64,000 nt of DNA from Gigantopelta aegis (taxonomy: Eukaryota; Mollusca; Gastropoda; Neomphalida; Peltospiridae). The position numbers were made by a program, and so were the translations under genes. The notes beneath the pieces are model-generated. The model saw only the letters and a list, made by a program, of their open reading frames with translations. It did no database searches and had not been told where the DNA came from. The stretch covers positions 93,112,653 to 93,176,652 of the forward strand of contig NC_054704.1 in the NCBI RefSeq assembly GCF_016097555.1. The letters are read 5' to 3'. Position 1 is the first letter of the stretch. Every line of letters begins with the position of its first letter. Shown one piece after another: positions 1 to 13,500 of this stretch.

Positions 1-169
1 AAAAAATAAATGAAACTTTGGCACCCCCTTTTTTTTTTTTTTTTAAATGACAACCTTCTTTAAAAATCCTGACTACATACTAGACAAAAACCCAGTGTCT
101 GAATTCAAACTAACTGCAGACTAAAATTTAAATCAGTCATCAACAAAAGGCACTTGCTAAGAATATGCT

Positions 170-797
170 ATCCACTGGACTAAGTACAACTAGATAACCT
201 CGCTATCCACTGGAGTCAGTACAGCTAGATAACATCACTATCCACTGGAGTCAGTACAGCTAGATAACATCACTATCCATTGGAGTCAGTACAGCTAGAT
301 AACATCACTATCCACTGGAGTCAGTACAGCTAGATAACATCGCTATCCACTGGACTAAGTACAACTAGATAACCTCGCTATCCACTGGACTAAGTACAAC
401 TAGATAACATCACTATCCACTGGAGTCAGTACAACTAGATAACATCGCTATCCACTGGAGTCAGTACAGCTAGATAACCTCGCTATCCATTGGAGTCAGT
501 ACAGCTAGATAACATCGCTATCCACTGGAGTCAGTACAACTGGATAACCTCGCTATCCACTGGAGTCCGTACAGCTAGATAACATCACTATCCACTGAGT
601 CAGTACAGCTAGATAACATCACTATCCACTGGAGACAGTACAGCTAGATAACCTCGCTATCCACTGGAGTCAGTACAACTAGATAACCTCACTATCCACT
701 GGAGTCAGTACAACTAGATAACCTCGCTATCCACTGGAGTCAGTACAGCTAGATAACCTCACTATCTACTGGAGTCGGCACAACTAGATAACCTCCA
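170..797. repeat. 36-bp minisatellite (about 17 copies)
   Basis: Unit contains CTATCCACTGGAGTCAGTAC then ARCTAGATAACMTCR. Variants are point changes plus one 2-bp shortened unit near 596. Noncoding, downstream of MFSD14. Confidence 0.95.
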
Positions 798-939
798 AAA
801 AGGCAACATACAAACATATATGCTAGATTATAAGTAGTCAAAAACAAATTTCAAACTATACTTCAAACATTTTATTATTCTAAACAATAATTTAATAGAA
901 AAAGACCAAGAGTAGCATCTGCTTTAATTTGCATCCTTC

Positions 940-1290
940 AAAGAGACAGACCCTAGTTTTTAAACACTGTGATATTTTTCAATTATTTTAACAACTGAAA
1001 TCAAGACATTGCTTAGATTATCCATTTCCGTACATCCAAAGTGTTTCAGGTCATTCTGGTATTTTTAATACCGCAAAATGCTTTTTTTTATATTTTTCAA
1101 AATGTACATACCCTTGAAAAGTAATGGTTATGGAGACAAGCTATGGTCTATTTTTAAGGTTATTTTCCCATCTGAACATCACAGATTCTTGTTTCATTCT
1201 ACTGTAACTTATCCAAATGCATTACAGGTTTGGTAGATTATCCAAACATAGTGTCCATTTTCTCAAGTTGAAACTAGGGTCTGTAGCTTT
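940..1290. mobile_element. MITE, related to 52806-53180
   Basis: Ends AAAGAGACAGACCCTAGTTT and its imperfect inverse. The internal sequence aligns along its whole length with the copy at 52806. Noncoding. Confidence 0.85.
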
Positions 1291-1299
1291 AATCGAATT

Positions 1300-4200
1300 C
1301 AGCGTTTGGAAAACAAGAACGTCACAAAGATGGATCAAGCACGCATTATTAAGTAAATATTCATTTTCATCTGGTACACTCTGCTTGTTTCTTTTGATGT
1401 GATGTAATCTACTCAAATTCACTTTTGACACACATACAAACTTTCTAACCCCATCTAAAACAAAACATACTTCCATTACAAAAGCCCACCTCTGGTACTT
1501 CTCGTGTAATACATATAAGAATAGGCATAGCCTCTAAAACTGACATACAATATTTGACATATCAGGAAACAGTGTTTAAAATATATTTAAATTACTTCTA
1601 TCCACAGCATTCCATATTGCAACATTAAGAAATATGTTCGACGGTCATGATTTGTTAAAATCTGTATGCCATGTGGTAGTCATTACAGAAAAGACAGGAC
1701 AGAAAGACAATGGATTGAAAGACAGACGGACGAAGAAGCCCAACTGAATATCCTCTTTCCTTTAAATTCCTTTATTACCTAAATTTCCAATAAATGCATT
1801 GGTAGTACTAGTATTATATGAAAAAAAAACCCTGTAAATTTATTACTTATTTATTAAACTGAATTTCATTTAATGTGTTTTATTGTATAGGAATTTTTCA
1901 TTTGTTTCATGCTTAGTTAGTTTTCATAATCTTCTACATATGCATCATCAAACCATAAGATAAATTACTTTATTACCCATATGGTTACAAATATCTTGGT
2001 ACATATCAAAGTGATACATCCCACTAGAATGCCAAGTGGGACATAACACTTTTGACGTCATCAATTAGCGCACTACCTTACAAAAATGTCAACGAAACAA
2101 GATGAGTGATATGAACTAAGATCGATTATGGGTAATAAATAGGATATTAAACTCGCTACCATTTCGTATCATGTTTATGTCCCTCGTGAAATACTGTTCG
2201 ATCACCTGCACAGGAAAACAAATCTCCTGGGAAATCATTTATTAATGTTTTGCCGAGAATAGTTTGAGCAGCAGAACAAAGGAAGAGGTTGGATGGCTTC
2301 AGTCTCCATTGCTAATTTTAACTCCCACTCCTCAATGTATTGGTATGAAATTTGAATTGAATGAAGGTAATGATAAGCCCAATGCTGACTTATGAAGTAA
2401 GGATGTTTGCCCCACCCCACCCTCTCCACAGCTGTCTAACTTATTCCAAATACAATCAATGAAAGACTAAAACAATTAATAATAATAAAAAGAAAAAAGA
2501 AAACCTTTAACTTTGTTTTAGTACTCTTTCTGCAAATAAATTATTAAATATAAACCATTGCCCTGTTTTATGAAGCGATCTTGGTGATAAGATCACCATA
2601 AATGCATACGGTAGTCATGTACTTAAGGTGATCTTAGTGCTAAGATCTCTTCGTAAAATGGGGACCAGGAATATATCCAATATTTTGTATTAGTTAGATA
2701 AATAATAAATTACACAATATCATTGTGGAGAGGTAATCAACCTGTAACAAATGTACAAGGAATATACATATGTAAACACGCACACACACATGCACGTGCA
2801 CAAACACACACACAGTCACACCTAAATAATTGATTGTTTAACAATTACCACCAGATATGAAATCTAGCACTATGGAATACTTGTACACAAAAAAACACAA
2901 ATATTTACACCCTGCCAATCTTGAAACTTTGCTTTGAAAAAGTGATATTTAATATAAAAATGCAAGTCTGTATTTTCTGTGTAAGTTTTGCTGTAGACTG
3001 TTTCTGCTGATGTGCACTAAATGCCAATGAAGAACAAATATTCAAAAGGTTAAAATATGTTCACATAATGTTGTTAAAGAAAGTGGCCAATTTATTTTGA
3101 GTATATGTGATCTATTTCAAACTCACTCGAGTCTCTCTAGAATATTTAATTACCTTTGTAGGTTATAATAAAATTCAGGTTTTAACATTTAACATTTGAC
3201 ATACATTTACTATTTCTCAACAACTTAATACATTTTAAAAACTCAAAAATCTATTTTTTATAATTAATAATTCAGTGATATGACAACTTGGTAATTTTTA
3301 GCTTTAAAGCTGCAATCTCTTGCTATATTTCATTAATGCAAAATACAAACACAATCACACTTTTATTACACACATTTTTAACACTAAAGAGGCTTCCATT
3401 TGTAATATTATAATTATAAGCTTTCTGCAGTTATACATTTTACTATATTGTGATTACAGGGTATTGCTAAAAACACTTAATATTATCCTTCAATAAAGTT
3501 CAGAAAATGACAGCATCACACAAAATTGAACTCCACTACACAGGTCAGGCAAACGACATTAAAAGCTAGTATATCTGTGTCTTTTTAACCAAATACGTTG
3601 TGTTGTTTGTAATTATAAGAATTATTTTGTTATTTTTTTGTTAATTTATCAATGTATAATAGACAAATGTAGTATAAAATCACTTCGCTATGCTATGCAA
3701 TCTTATACAATGTGTGACTGTTAAACATCAATAAATTCACACAAAAATTACAAACAATTCTTATATAACTGTTGTTATAGACATTAACTATTATAATAAT
3801 AAACATATTTCCCAGAATAGTTAAATAACACAACCGAAAAGAATAATGTTAAAAAATATCTGTTTAATCTTTTCTGCAAGTACATGATTCATTTGGCAGC
3901 TTGGCTTGAGCAAATGTAGGCTTATAAATTGGGGCATTGTCAATTTCACTGAAGAGTGCTGTTATGCGACACAGATTGCTTATAGGTTTCTAAGGAAACT
4001 GAGGAATGTTGCATTACAGAAAGAAAACAAACAGTCCTGATCTATTCTAAACACTGAAATAATTTAGACTAAACTCAAGATTGCAGCTTTAAACTGAGAA
4101 AAAAACACCTATCTCTTATTCCTTTCTTATTCTATGATAAGACCAGGTACGTTTGTGCCAACAAACTTGCATTTATCACTGGTCACTGGTTCTATCTAAG

Positions 4201-4520
4201 TTACCAAAAAATAAGTCTCACACAAGGACACTTTCAAAATTTTTTTTTAAAACCAATAACAATGTACTGGCAGTTATTTTCATATAAAATAAAAAGTTTA
4301 TGTCTGAAAAATATACTTTGAAATTTTAAAACTAAACTTTTAATAAAAACTATTTTTGAAATGGAATACTTAACCAATAAACGTTCCATGAGCAGTGTTA
4401 AAGTAAACACTCGTTACTGACATGATATCAATGGACACATTTTTAAATATCTATCAGTAATGCATGTACATGATAATTCAGTAATTCTATACAACAGATA
4501 AGAAACAATTCCACAATCTG
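1300..4520. other. MFSD14 3' flank, no gene recognised
   Basis: AT-rich, with a short CA-rich tract near 2778-2820. Part will be MFSD14 3' UTR. I see no exon-like conserved frame on either strand. Confidence 0.5.
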
Positions 4521-4576
4521 CTACAATGTATCTTCTTCATCATCCATCAGAGGATCGTTTTCAAATGATTTGGCAT
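4521..4576 (-). CDS. mfsd14a: MFSD14 exon 13 (acidic C-terminus and stop)
   Basis: Encodes NAKSFENDPLMDDEEDTL then TAG at 4523-4521. The acidic xxPLxxD ending recalls the vertebrate C-terminus. Preceded by TTTTTCAG. ATTAAA or AATAAA signals occur downstream on the minus strand (near 4338 and 3362), but the cleavage site cannot be fixed from sequence. Confidence 0.88.
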
Positions 4577-7500
4577 CTGAAAAAGTAAACAAACTAATAG
4601 ATACCAGGCACTGAATTTTAAGGACTTCCCCGGAATCATAAAATGATGTAAGGTAGATATTTAATTTTATATGAGTCCATCTCATAATGTTATGCTTTCA
4701 ACCCAAAATCTGGGATTTGCCGAAGCACAGATTTATGCTGAATTCACAGCCTGGATATAGGAAAATATTTAACTAGTAAAAGTCCTGCAGATATGTATAC
4801 ATGTTCTATGCTATGTAATTATGATGTTATGTGGCACAATAAGGATAAGGGTTAACATGTGAATCAGTGATAAGGATAAGGGTTAACATGTGAATCAGTG
4901 CTACCCGTTTTTTAAGCATGCATGTCATAAGTTCAAGTTGTGAAAGGGGACAGTTCGTGTATTCAAAATGGGAGAAGAAAGAGCTTCTAAGGCAAGACCT
5001 TTTGCAGAATGCTGCCTCCCCACCCTCACTCATCTTGCCCCCATCAAGTCTCAAGAAACTTAATCATTGGAGAGATCTTAGCTGAGACAAGAAAAAACTA
5101 CTTTTTATGAAGAAGTCCTGGAAGTATTTACAAGTATATGCATTGTTTAATAGCAAATACAAGAGAGCTTTTCATGGTTAGAAGTACATGGCATAAATAT
5201 ACTACACAAACTGAGTCTAGCTATACAGTTTAGATCATATACAGTAAAACCTACTCTATTACACAGCTTGACAGCAGATGGTGAGCTGTTAATTTAATTG
5301 TGAATGTGACAGCAGGCAGCATGTTACTGTTAGTCTGACATCACGGAAAGGCCCAGTCCAGCAGAGATAAGAAAAGGTTAAAAGGTCACCTTAATATGTT
5401 ACCAAACTGTCTAATATAATACAGTGAGTTGTATAAAGCAGGTAGTGTTTTGACTAAGTAGTATTTTGAATGATATATATATAGTACCCAAAACCAATTA
5501 ACTAAAGAATGAATGAATGAATAATTAATTATATAAATATATATATTTATAATGACAAAGACTGGTAGACTTACTCAGGGAACTATGTGGATTCGGCGGT
5601 ATAAACACAGCCACAAGCAAAGCCAGTATAACCAACACAGCACCAAAGGCAAAAGGTGGTCCGGGAACAATATCCTGAAATTTTTTTATTAAAGAATTGA
5701 AGTTAAAAAAAAGTATATATAAACATCATATCTGAATCTGAAAAACTTTCACTTAAAATATAAAATACATCAAAGTAAGAACAAAATTAAACTTCTGTAA
5801 AATAGTTTATTGTGAATAATTAAGAAATAAAGGAGTGTCTTTGATAAGAGAAATACAATGCATCACAAGGAAAAAGGTTTTGACAGATGCTCATTCAAGC
5901 ATACAATATGTTTAACTAAATTATGCTTTGCTTGTTCAACCTTGTGTCAAATTTAATTAATATAAAGGTTGTTGAACGCCTTGTGTAAAATCTACTGTAG
6001 TCATATTACAAATTCTGCACCCTCAGTAGAAAGTCATCCCAAGCATCTAACGGATTTCTTTTTCTTTTTTCTTTCTCGTTTCATTATTACAAAGTAATAC
6101 AAATTGTATAAAATCCAGAATGATCAGCCCCATATTCAAAACAAAGCAACTAAGGTTTTTTTCATAAATCATCTGTATGTCAACTACTGTAATAATATCA
6201 ATAATATACTTAACTCCAAAAGAAACGCGAATACGTAGATTGGAGGTTTTGAGTGCACTCATTGAAATACGTCCCAAAGTTCTTAAAATAATCGTTTCTA
6301 TGAAAAACTTAAACAATTCGTAAAGATGAGATTTCATGTTATTGACATGTTAAAAATCGAGGTCGCATTGTCATTTGAAATGTCAAGGCCATGGCGCTTC
6401 TTCAATGGCGTCACATGCCCCTCAAACATGTCCACTAATAGCGGGTGTGTCCGCCATTGCTGGCCATGACCGCCGCACACCTCCTACCCATGGAGAGGAA
6501 GAGGTTCCTGATGAAGGCCCTGGGCACGTTGTTGTAGGTGTCCACGACGGCCTGGCGGAGCTGCTGCTGTGTCACCACGGGAGCAGGGCGTTGGTTCATC
6601 ATGCGCTGAACCTCGTCCCACAAGTGCTCGATGGGGTTCAGATCCGGGCTTAAAGCTGGCCAGTCCATTGTGATGATGTTGTGCTGTGCCAGGAATGCCT
6701 GGGTGGCCCGTGCCGTGTGTGGCCTGGCGTTGTCGTGCTGGTAAACCATCTGACGGTGATCTGCGAAAAAAGGCACCACCACAGGCGTGAGCACTTCGTC
6801 GATGTAGCGCTGTGCTGTGACGCCCCTGCCGCGTCCTCGGCCGTTGTTGTCGAAGATGACAGGTTGTACACGACGTCCCCAGGATATGGCACCCCACAGC
6901 ATGACGGAAGGCCCTCCCCAACGGTCCCTCTCCATAACACACGCATCTGTGAAGCGCTCACCTCGACGCCTCCACACCCTCATACGACCGTCGGCCCTAT
7001 CTAAGCAGTAGCGGCTTTCGTCGGAGAAGACGATGTTCTGCCACTGTCGGTTCCGCCACTGTCGATGCAGAACAGCCCAGTTGTGTCGTGCAAGGCGGTG
7101 TCGCTGTGTGAGACGTTGTCCAATGTACGGTCGACGACAGTTCAGATGGATGGCGATCAGACGACGTCGTACCGTGGTGTAGGAAACGGGGCGGTTGTGG
7201 GTTCCCACTGTCTGCCGGGCTGTTGTGGTGGCTGGTACGAACCGATCACGCATGTGAGTTCGGACGATGTAACGGTCCTGGTGCTGTGACGTCACTCTGG
7301 GACGGCCGCTACGTGGACGGTCGACGACGTTGTTGTTCTGTAGAAATTGGTCTATGAGACGGTAGATTGTCGAGACATGGACACCGAAAGCACGTGCAAC
7401 CTGCCTGGCATCCATTCCGGCCTCCAAATTCCCCAAAGCTCTATGTCTGGAATCAGCGTTAAGTCGTGGCATCGTTGTATCGCTACTCGTAAAATGAGTT

Positions 7501-10500
7501 GAACATTGCAGTCTGGCGTTTCTTTTATACCCAGGCCTGGTAGTGTTTCACGTGCAATTCGCATCTTTCATGATCCACCCGTTTTGCATTCCAGATCGAT
7601 TTTGGTCGTTTTTTTCATGCGTTATGTGGAACTGGATACGCTGACAAGATGGCTATTGGTCAACTTAATCGATTTGTACATAGTTTATTCAAATGTGGGT
7701 TTTTTAATATTTTAAAATTTTCGCGTTTCTTTTGGAGTTAAGTATATATCATACACACATGCCTGTGCCATAAAAACACTACAAAATGTCGGTACTATAA
7801 ATTAAACTAGAAGAGATAGCTATCTCATCGCTTTTGCAATTTAAAATACATCATGTCAATTGCTAAATTTCCTTACCATTTATGACAGCCAATAGCCTAT
7901 ATTATAAGTTGTAGAAGCATCACGATGGGTATATGGCTTTTTATGTACCCTCTGTGTGTTCTTTTACCCACAGCCGAAGGCGAGGGGGTAAAAGAGCACA
8001 CAGAGGGTACATAAAAAGCCATATACCCCGAGAGATGCTTCTACAACGAATTTATCTTGCCGACATGTTAAACCATATAGCCAAATAATCAAAATAATGC
8101 CAGACAATAATTGTTAACAATTTATTAACGGAGCCGTACCACGCGGACGCGAACGAAACCACTTGCCAGTGACGAAAAAATGTTTGTAATACGAAATTGT
8201 CTGAAACAGATATTAATTAAAAAACACACCCAAAAAACCCTTCTTTTTTTATCAGCAATGTATGTAATAAAAAAATAAAAATATTTTTAAAAACCTGAAA
8301 CAAACACAACTGTTGCTAATCGCGCATTAATACAATAACACCACGACCGTAATTAGGTGGCCGAGTTCAACATTGCAGCTTTTAAAAGTATTGAAATAGT
8401 GTATTTTATAGTAAAAATAAAATTAATTATGTATACTTGATTGATTATCAATGTTATTTATAATCTAATTATTGCTTTAGCATTAACTGGGGTGGCTGGA
8501 AACTGTTGGAAATTACAGACGGGGTATAAGATAATTTGGCTCCGCCCACAGGGGTATACGGGATTTGTCCAACGGCAAACAACCAATGAGATTAAAGAAT
8601 TTTACATGAAGGCGAGATAAGTATTTTTGTGCTGGGGTGTCGTTAAACATTCATTCATTCATTCACTGCTAAATTTGATATTTGAGCGGGGAGTGTATAT
8701 TATTACTTCACCCTAATAAAATCATAATTAACATATTAACATGTTATTTCCACCAATTTTAACTTTTTATGCAAAAGCCCCCAAAATAACAGGTCATGTT
8801 GCAGGAAACAACAAAAGTAAAAAGTAATAGCTTGTAAATAAAGAGTCCTTTGCATTGTTTTGGATACTGACATTGAATGAATGAATGTTTAATGACACCC
8901 CAACACAAAAATACACATTGGCTGTTAAAAACGTTAAGTACATAGAAATATGATACTGACTTTGAAGTTCCTCGGTATCTCGCGCTGTGAAGCGTTGGCA
9001 GCACTGCTCTTTGAGTTCTGGCTGTCGAGCAGGTCGCTGGTGTTGATGTCCACATGGAACAGGTAAAAGATGAATCCAAACAGAGCCGGCCCCAGCCCAT
9101 TACAGAGTCCTCGGATACCAGTCACCACGCCTTGAGCAACACCTGTAGTTTACACAAACAGAAACAAATATAAACTTTGTGTTGTTTAATTGAAGATGGT
9201 GATTTGAGGTCAACAAACGTTTTAGATTTAGACTTTTAAAAATATAAAACACACATTATAAATGTTGTCTTGTTAATCTGTAATGTTAAATTTAATAGTT
9301 TATTTACCGAATGAAGGAGATAAATATAATCCATCATATACAATCACGTGGGATAGAAAAAGTACACACTTATTGGTGAACTGTAAAAAAAAAAGGAAAT
9401 CTAGATGGGTCCTGGAAATTCTTGAAATCCTAGGTTAAAATCTGTGCCATCTGACACATTTTAGAGAAAAGGACAATTAAAATGTGAGGAAACGCAATGT
9501 TCCATGAGAGGGAAACAGCTGATCCGAGGAGAATTCCAACCCCTGATTGGTAAAAATGTTAACCCTGAGGCTGGGCAAACTTCATGAAAGGTTAACATTT
9601 CTTTTCTTTATTCCGTTTATGGCCTTATATGATGGATTTTTGTATTTGTTTAGTTTTTATAAACTGTAGCAGTAATTATTCTCTTTTAATTTTAATTTTA
9701 ATTTTGTTTTAATGAGTATAAAATGTCAGATTAAAGATACCCTGTTGATCCGGCTGTGCGTGAGCTGACACGAAGGCGCTGATAGCCGGGTATGTGATAC
9801 TAGATATAGACGCTAGGCAACCGGCCACCCACATCACCCTGCAAACAACACACAAACAAAACAGTTGTAACATTATCACTGTATTTACAAAACAATACAA
9901 TAATTTTAGATCTCAAAGAAGGCGCTGATAGCCGGGTATGTGATACTAGATATAGATGCTAGGCAACCGGCCACCCACATCACCCTGCAAACAACACACA
10001 AACAAAACAGTTTGTATTTACAAAACAATACAGTAATTTTAGATCTCAAAGAAGGCGCTGATAGCCGGGTATGTGATACTAGATATAGATGCCAGGCAAC
10101 TGGCCACCCACATCACCCTGCAAACAACACACAAACAAAATAGTTGTAACCTTATCACTGTATTTACAAAACAATACAATAATTTTAGATCTCAACGAAG
10201 GCGCTGATAGCCGAGTATGTGATACTAGATATAGACACTAGACAACCGGCCACCAACATCACACTGCAAACAACACACAAACAAGATTGGTAATGCAATT
10301 AACACTGTGTAAACAAAATAATACAGTAATTTAAGAATTCATCTCTCAAAATATGAAACAGTAAATTATGTCATGACACATTTTGTTTACAACATAAGTG
10401 AAGAAACTTAGTGCTACCACAGATGCTACTCTTTTTTTTTACTAGCAAGATAGATAAGTCCGATATGAATATTTTTAGTCAGGACAGTACATTCCAAAGA

Positions 10501-13500
10501 TGTTGATAAACCAGAAAAACATCTTTTGCCTTTTATAGGTAATCCCTGCAAATAGCAACAAGAGATACTACACTCCACACAAACTGGGTTTTTTTTAGCA
10601 AGTTACATGTATGATCAAGATAAAATAGTTGTTTTAATTGCAATTGCAATGTCATAAATGTCTGGTCTTGTTCAGTTTATGATACAGATATCTTGGCACA
10701 GGCAAGAGGCAAGTGTGTATAATACCTTACTGATATTATTAAAATATGTTGACATACATTTGGAAAGATGACTTATGAATAAACATTAAGTTACTTAATT
10801 GTTTTGTGGAGAACATACTTTCACACAGACTAAACATCACATACCCTGCCCGATACCAATTGTGGGGCACTGCTTGGGATGGGTTAAAAAAACTTGACAT
10901 GTCCACCAAGGGTTGTCAATATAATGACCAATGACATCTTGCCCTCTAACCCAGACGAGACGTCTAACAGTGGTCATGTTAAATAAGATGGAATGCAAAT
11001 AAAAGTACAAATAAATAAACAACAAGTACTGGGTGTATTATTATTATTATAATATTTAGATCATCTGCAATCATGAGAATATTTTTGTGTGTAACAACAT
11101 CACTGCACACCACTTAATTAACAGCTATGAGGATTTATGGTACAACTGTTAGAGAAAACAAGAGTAAATATGTGAACATGTCTTACCAGTGTTTTGAGCC
11201 AAATCCATAGCAGGTGAGCTGCATGATCTCGAACACCAGACCGACCAGAATGGCCTGCTTGTGGCCGAAGTACTTCATCAATAATGCTAGAATTAATGTC
11301 TGAAAACACAGAACAAAACATAAAAAAAAACACAAAACAAAAAACATTTTGAAATATGAAAGAAAAAAGGAGACGACTATTTAGTATTTTTAGTTCTTTT
11401 GCTGTTACTATCTAAATATTGCATGAATGAAGTTTCAACAACATCCCAGCATAAACAATATACCACATACTGGGTGTTAAACAATGGTAAATACATAATA
11501 ATTCAATACTTTTTAAAATTATTCCCCCCACCCCCCCCCCCCCCCCCACACACACACACCCAATTCAATAATCATTAATAAAAAAACCCAGTATAGGTAG
11601 CTGTTAAAAGTACAAATATAACAGTAAGTAATTTATAAAGTTTTTGATTAAAACCAATTTTTTTTTAAAAAATTTTATACTCATATTGGAATCAAAAAAT
11701 ATACCATGAAAAGGTTTATTCTATTCTACACCAGCTTATGTATAATTGATAAAGATTACCGATTTTTATTGTTGCCGTTGTCACCAAACATGTCTTTAAC
11801 ATGAAACTATGATTAAGTATACATTTGAGACAATCAAGGTAGGTAAAATGGAGATGTGAGATGTACCTGAGCAAGGACAGAGAGCACTCCTATTAAAGCT
11901 ATGAAAGAAGCTATCTGATCTGCACTGAACTTTACAATCTGAAAACAAGAGTTAAAAGCCATGTTAAGTTATATCATATTTTTAAAAGCTTTAACAAAAA
12001 AAGAATACAACAGAATAATTTTAACTGCTGCCTATAATTCTCAATGTTTGTCAATATAATTAAAAACAAAATTCTAGTCAATAGTTAGCAATCTAATTTG
12101 ATACAAAATTTAAAAACAATCCAACAAAGTTTGAAAACTGATTTATCCAGCTAATTATTTTTTTGTTATGAAAATCTTTGTTTTTAATGTGATATAAACT
12201 GGTGATCATTTAGTCTCAGTTAACTTATACACTACAAAGCAATCAATTTCAAATATACTTATATCTTTAGATTGTATGGCTGTTGCTCTAGGAGCAGCCA
12301 ATCGTATGTCTTTAAATTGATAACACACAGTTTGGTGTAATTGGTGTGTGAGATCAATGCATGGGGTATAAAGCCTAGATCAAGTTATACGTTGTGTAGT
12401 GTGTATTAAAAAACCAGTCTGTGACTGATTATTAGTCGGTCCAACAGCATTTGAAACATGCGACTGAATTTGTTCCGTCGCAAACGACGGCCATTGTATA
12501 GTGTGAATAGGTCATGGCTCATGACACGAGGCGATCGTCCAGTTGCGTCACATCGTCTAATGCCATCTAGGCTTAAAAATGAATGTAATGCACATAGCCA
12601 CATGTAATCTTACCAGTTTAAGATACACGAAAAAGCTTGAGTATTCGCCTGCTTCAGGCAGGTATGATAAAAACACTGTCACACACAGAAGCAGAATTAA
12701 ATGGTCCTGGCCAATCTTTTTCAAGGCCTGAAACAAAAATAATACAAGATATTTAACAAGGTACCATAAAACATTGAGTGTTGTTCACAACATTATTCAC
12801 ATAAAAACACAATTGAGTCAGTCTAAAAAAATAACAGAAAGTAATATTTTCTAAGTACCAGTTTATTCTGACTAATTGTAAGAATTGACAAAGCTTACAA
12901 TAAAGAACAAATAATAAACATTGCTGTAATGCAACCCAAACAAAAAACATTAACTACTATATTTCATATCGAGATCTACTAGTTACAAGTTTCAGTTTTT
13001 AAATTCAGTTTATTATAAAAAAATAATTTAACTAATAATTTAATAACTATTAAACTACTGAATTAAGAAATAGGAACAATAAAAAAGGAATATCTTTTGA
13101 CTTTCATGAAAATTGTTTAACCACTTCCCATTAAATTATATGAGTAACGGATATCCATGCCAAACCAAATCTCACTAAATAAGGGTTCAGTCTACACCAT
13201 TACACAAAAGAATTCTTGAATTACATTTGTTTCACTAATTTTTAATGGAAATATTTGCTTCATATTTGAACAGGTAACAGCTCAAAATTTCAATCTTTAA
13301 AACCGATCATTCACTTAGTTTGTTTGCCATGTCAAGTTATTGTTCAATACAATTGCTTATGTCAGTCATAAAATATAGAGTATATGTCATTCAGTAGGAC
13401 TCCTCCATTGTTAAAATGGCATAATATATTTCTTCAAAATGGGTCAAACTTGTAAACTACATTAAAATGGTTCACAGTAGTTGCTAAAAAAAAATTAAAT

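Noticed and set aside
170..797. CRISPR-like regular repeat array
   Set aside because: The whole 36-bp unit repeats with no unique spacers, in an intron-bearing animal genome.
6375..7289. Plus-strand ORFs over the Tc1 element
   Set aside because: Antisense shadows of the GC-rich transposase frame; likewise 23602-24012.
12406..12603. Small CpG-bearing ORF of 65 aa near 12.4-12.6 kb
   Set aside because: Locally CpG-rich and possibly the remnant of an element, but no recognisable domain or splice context.
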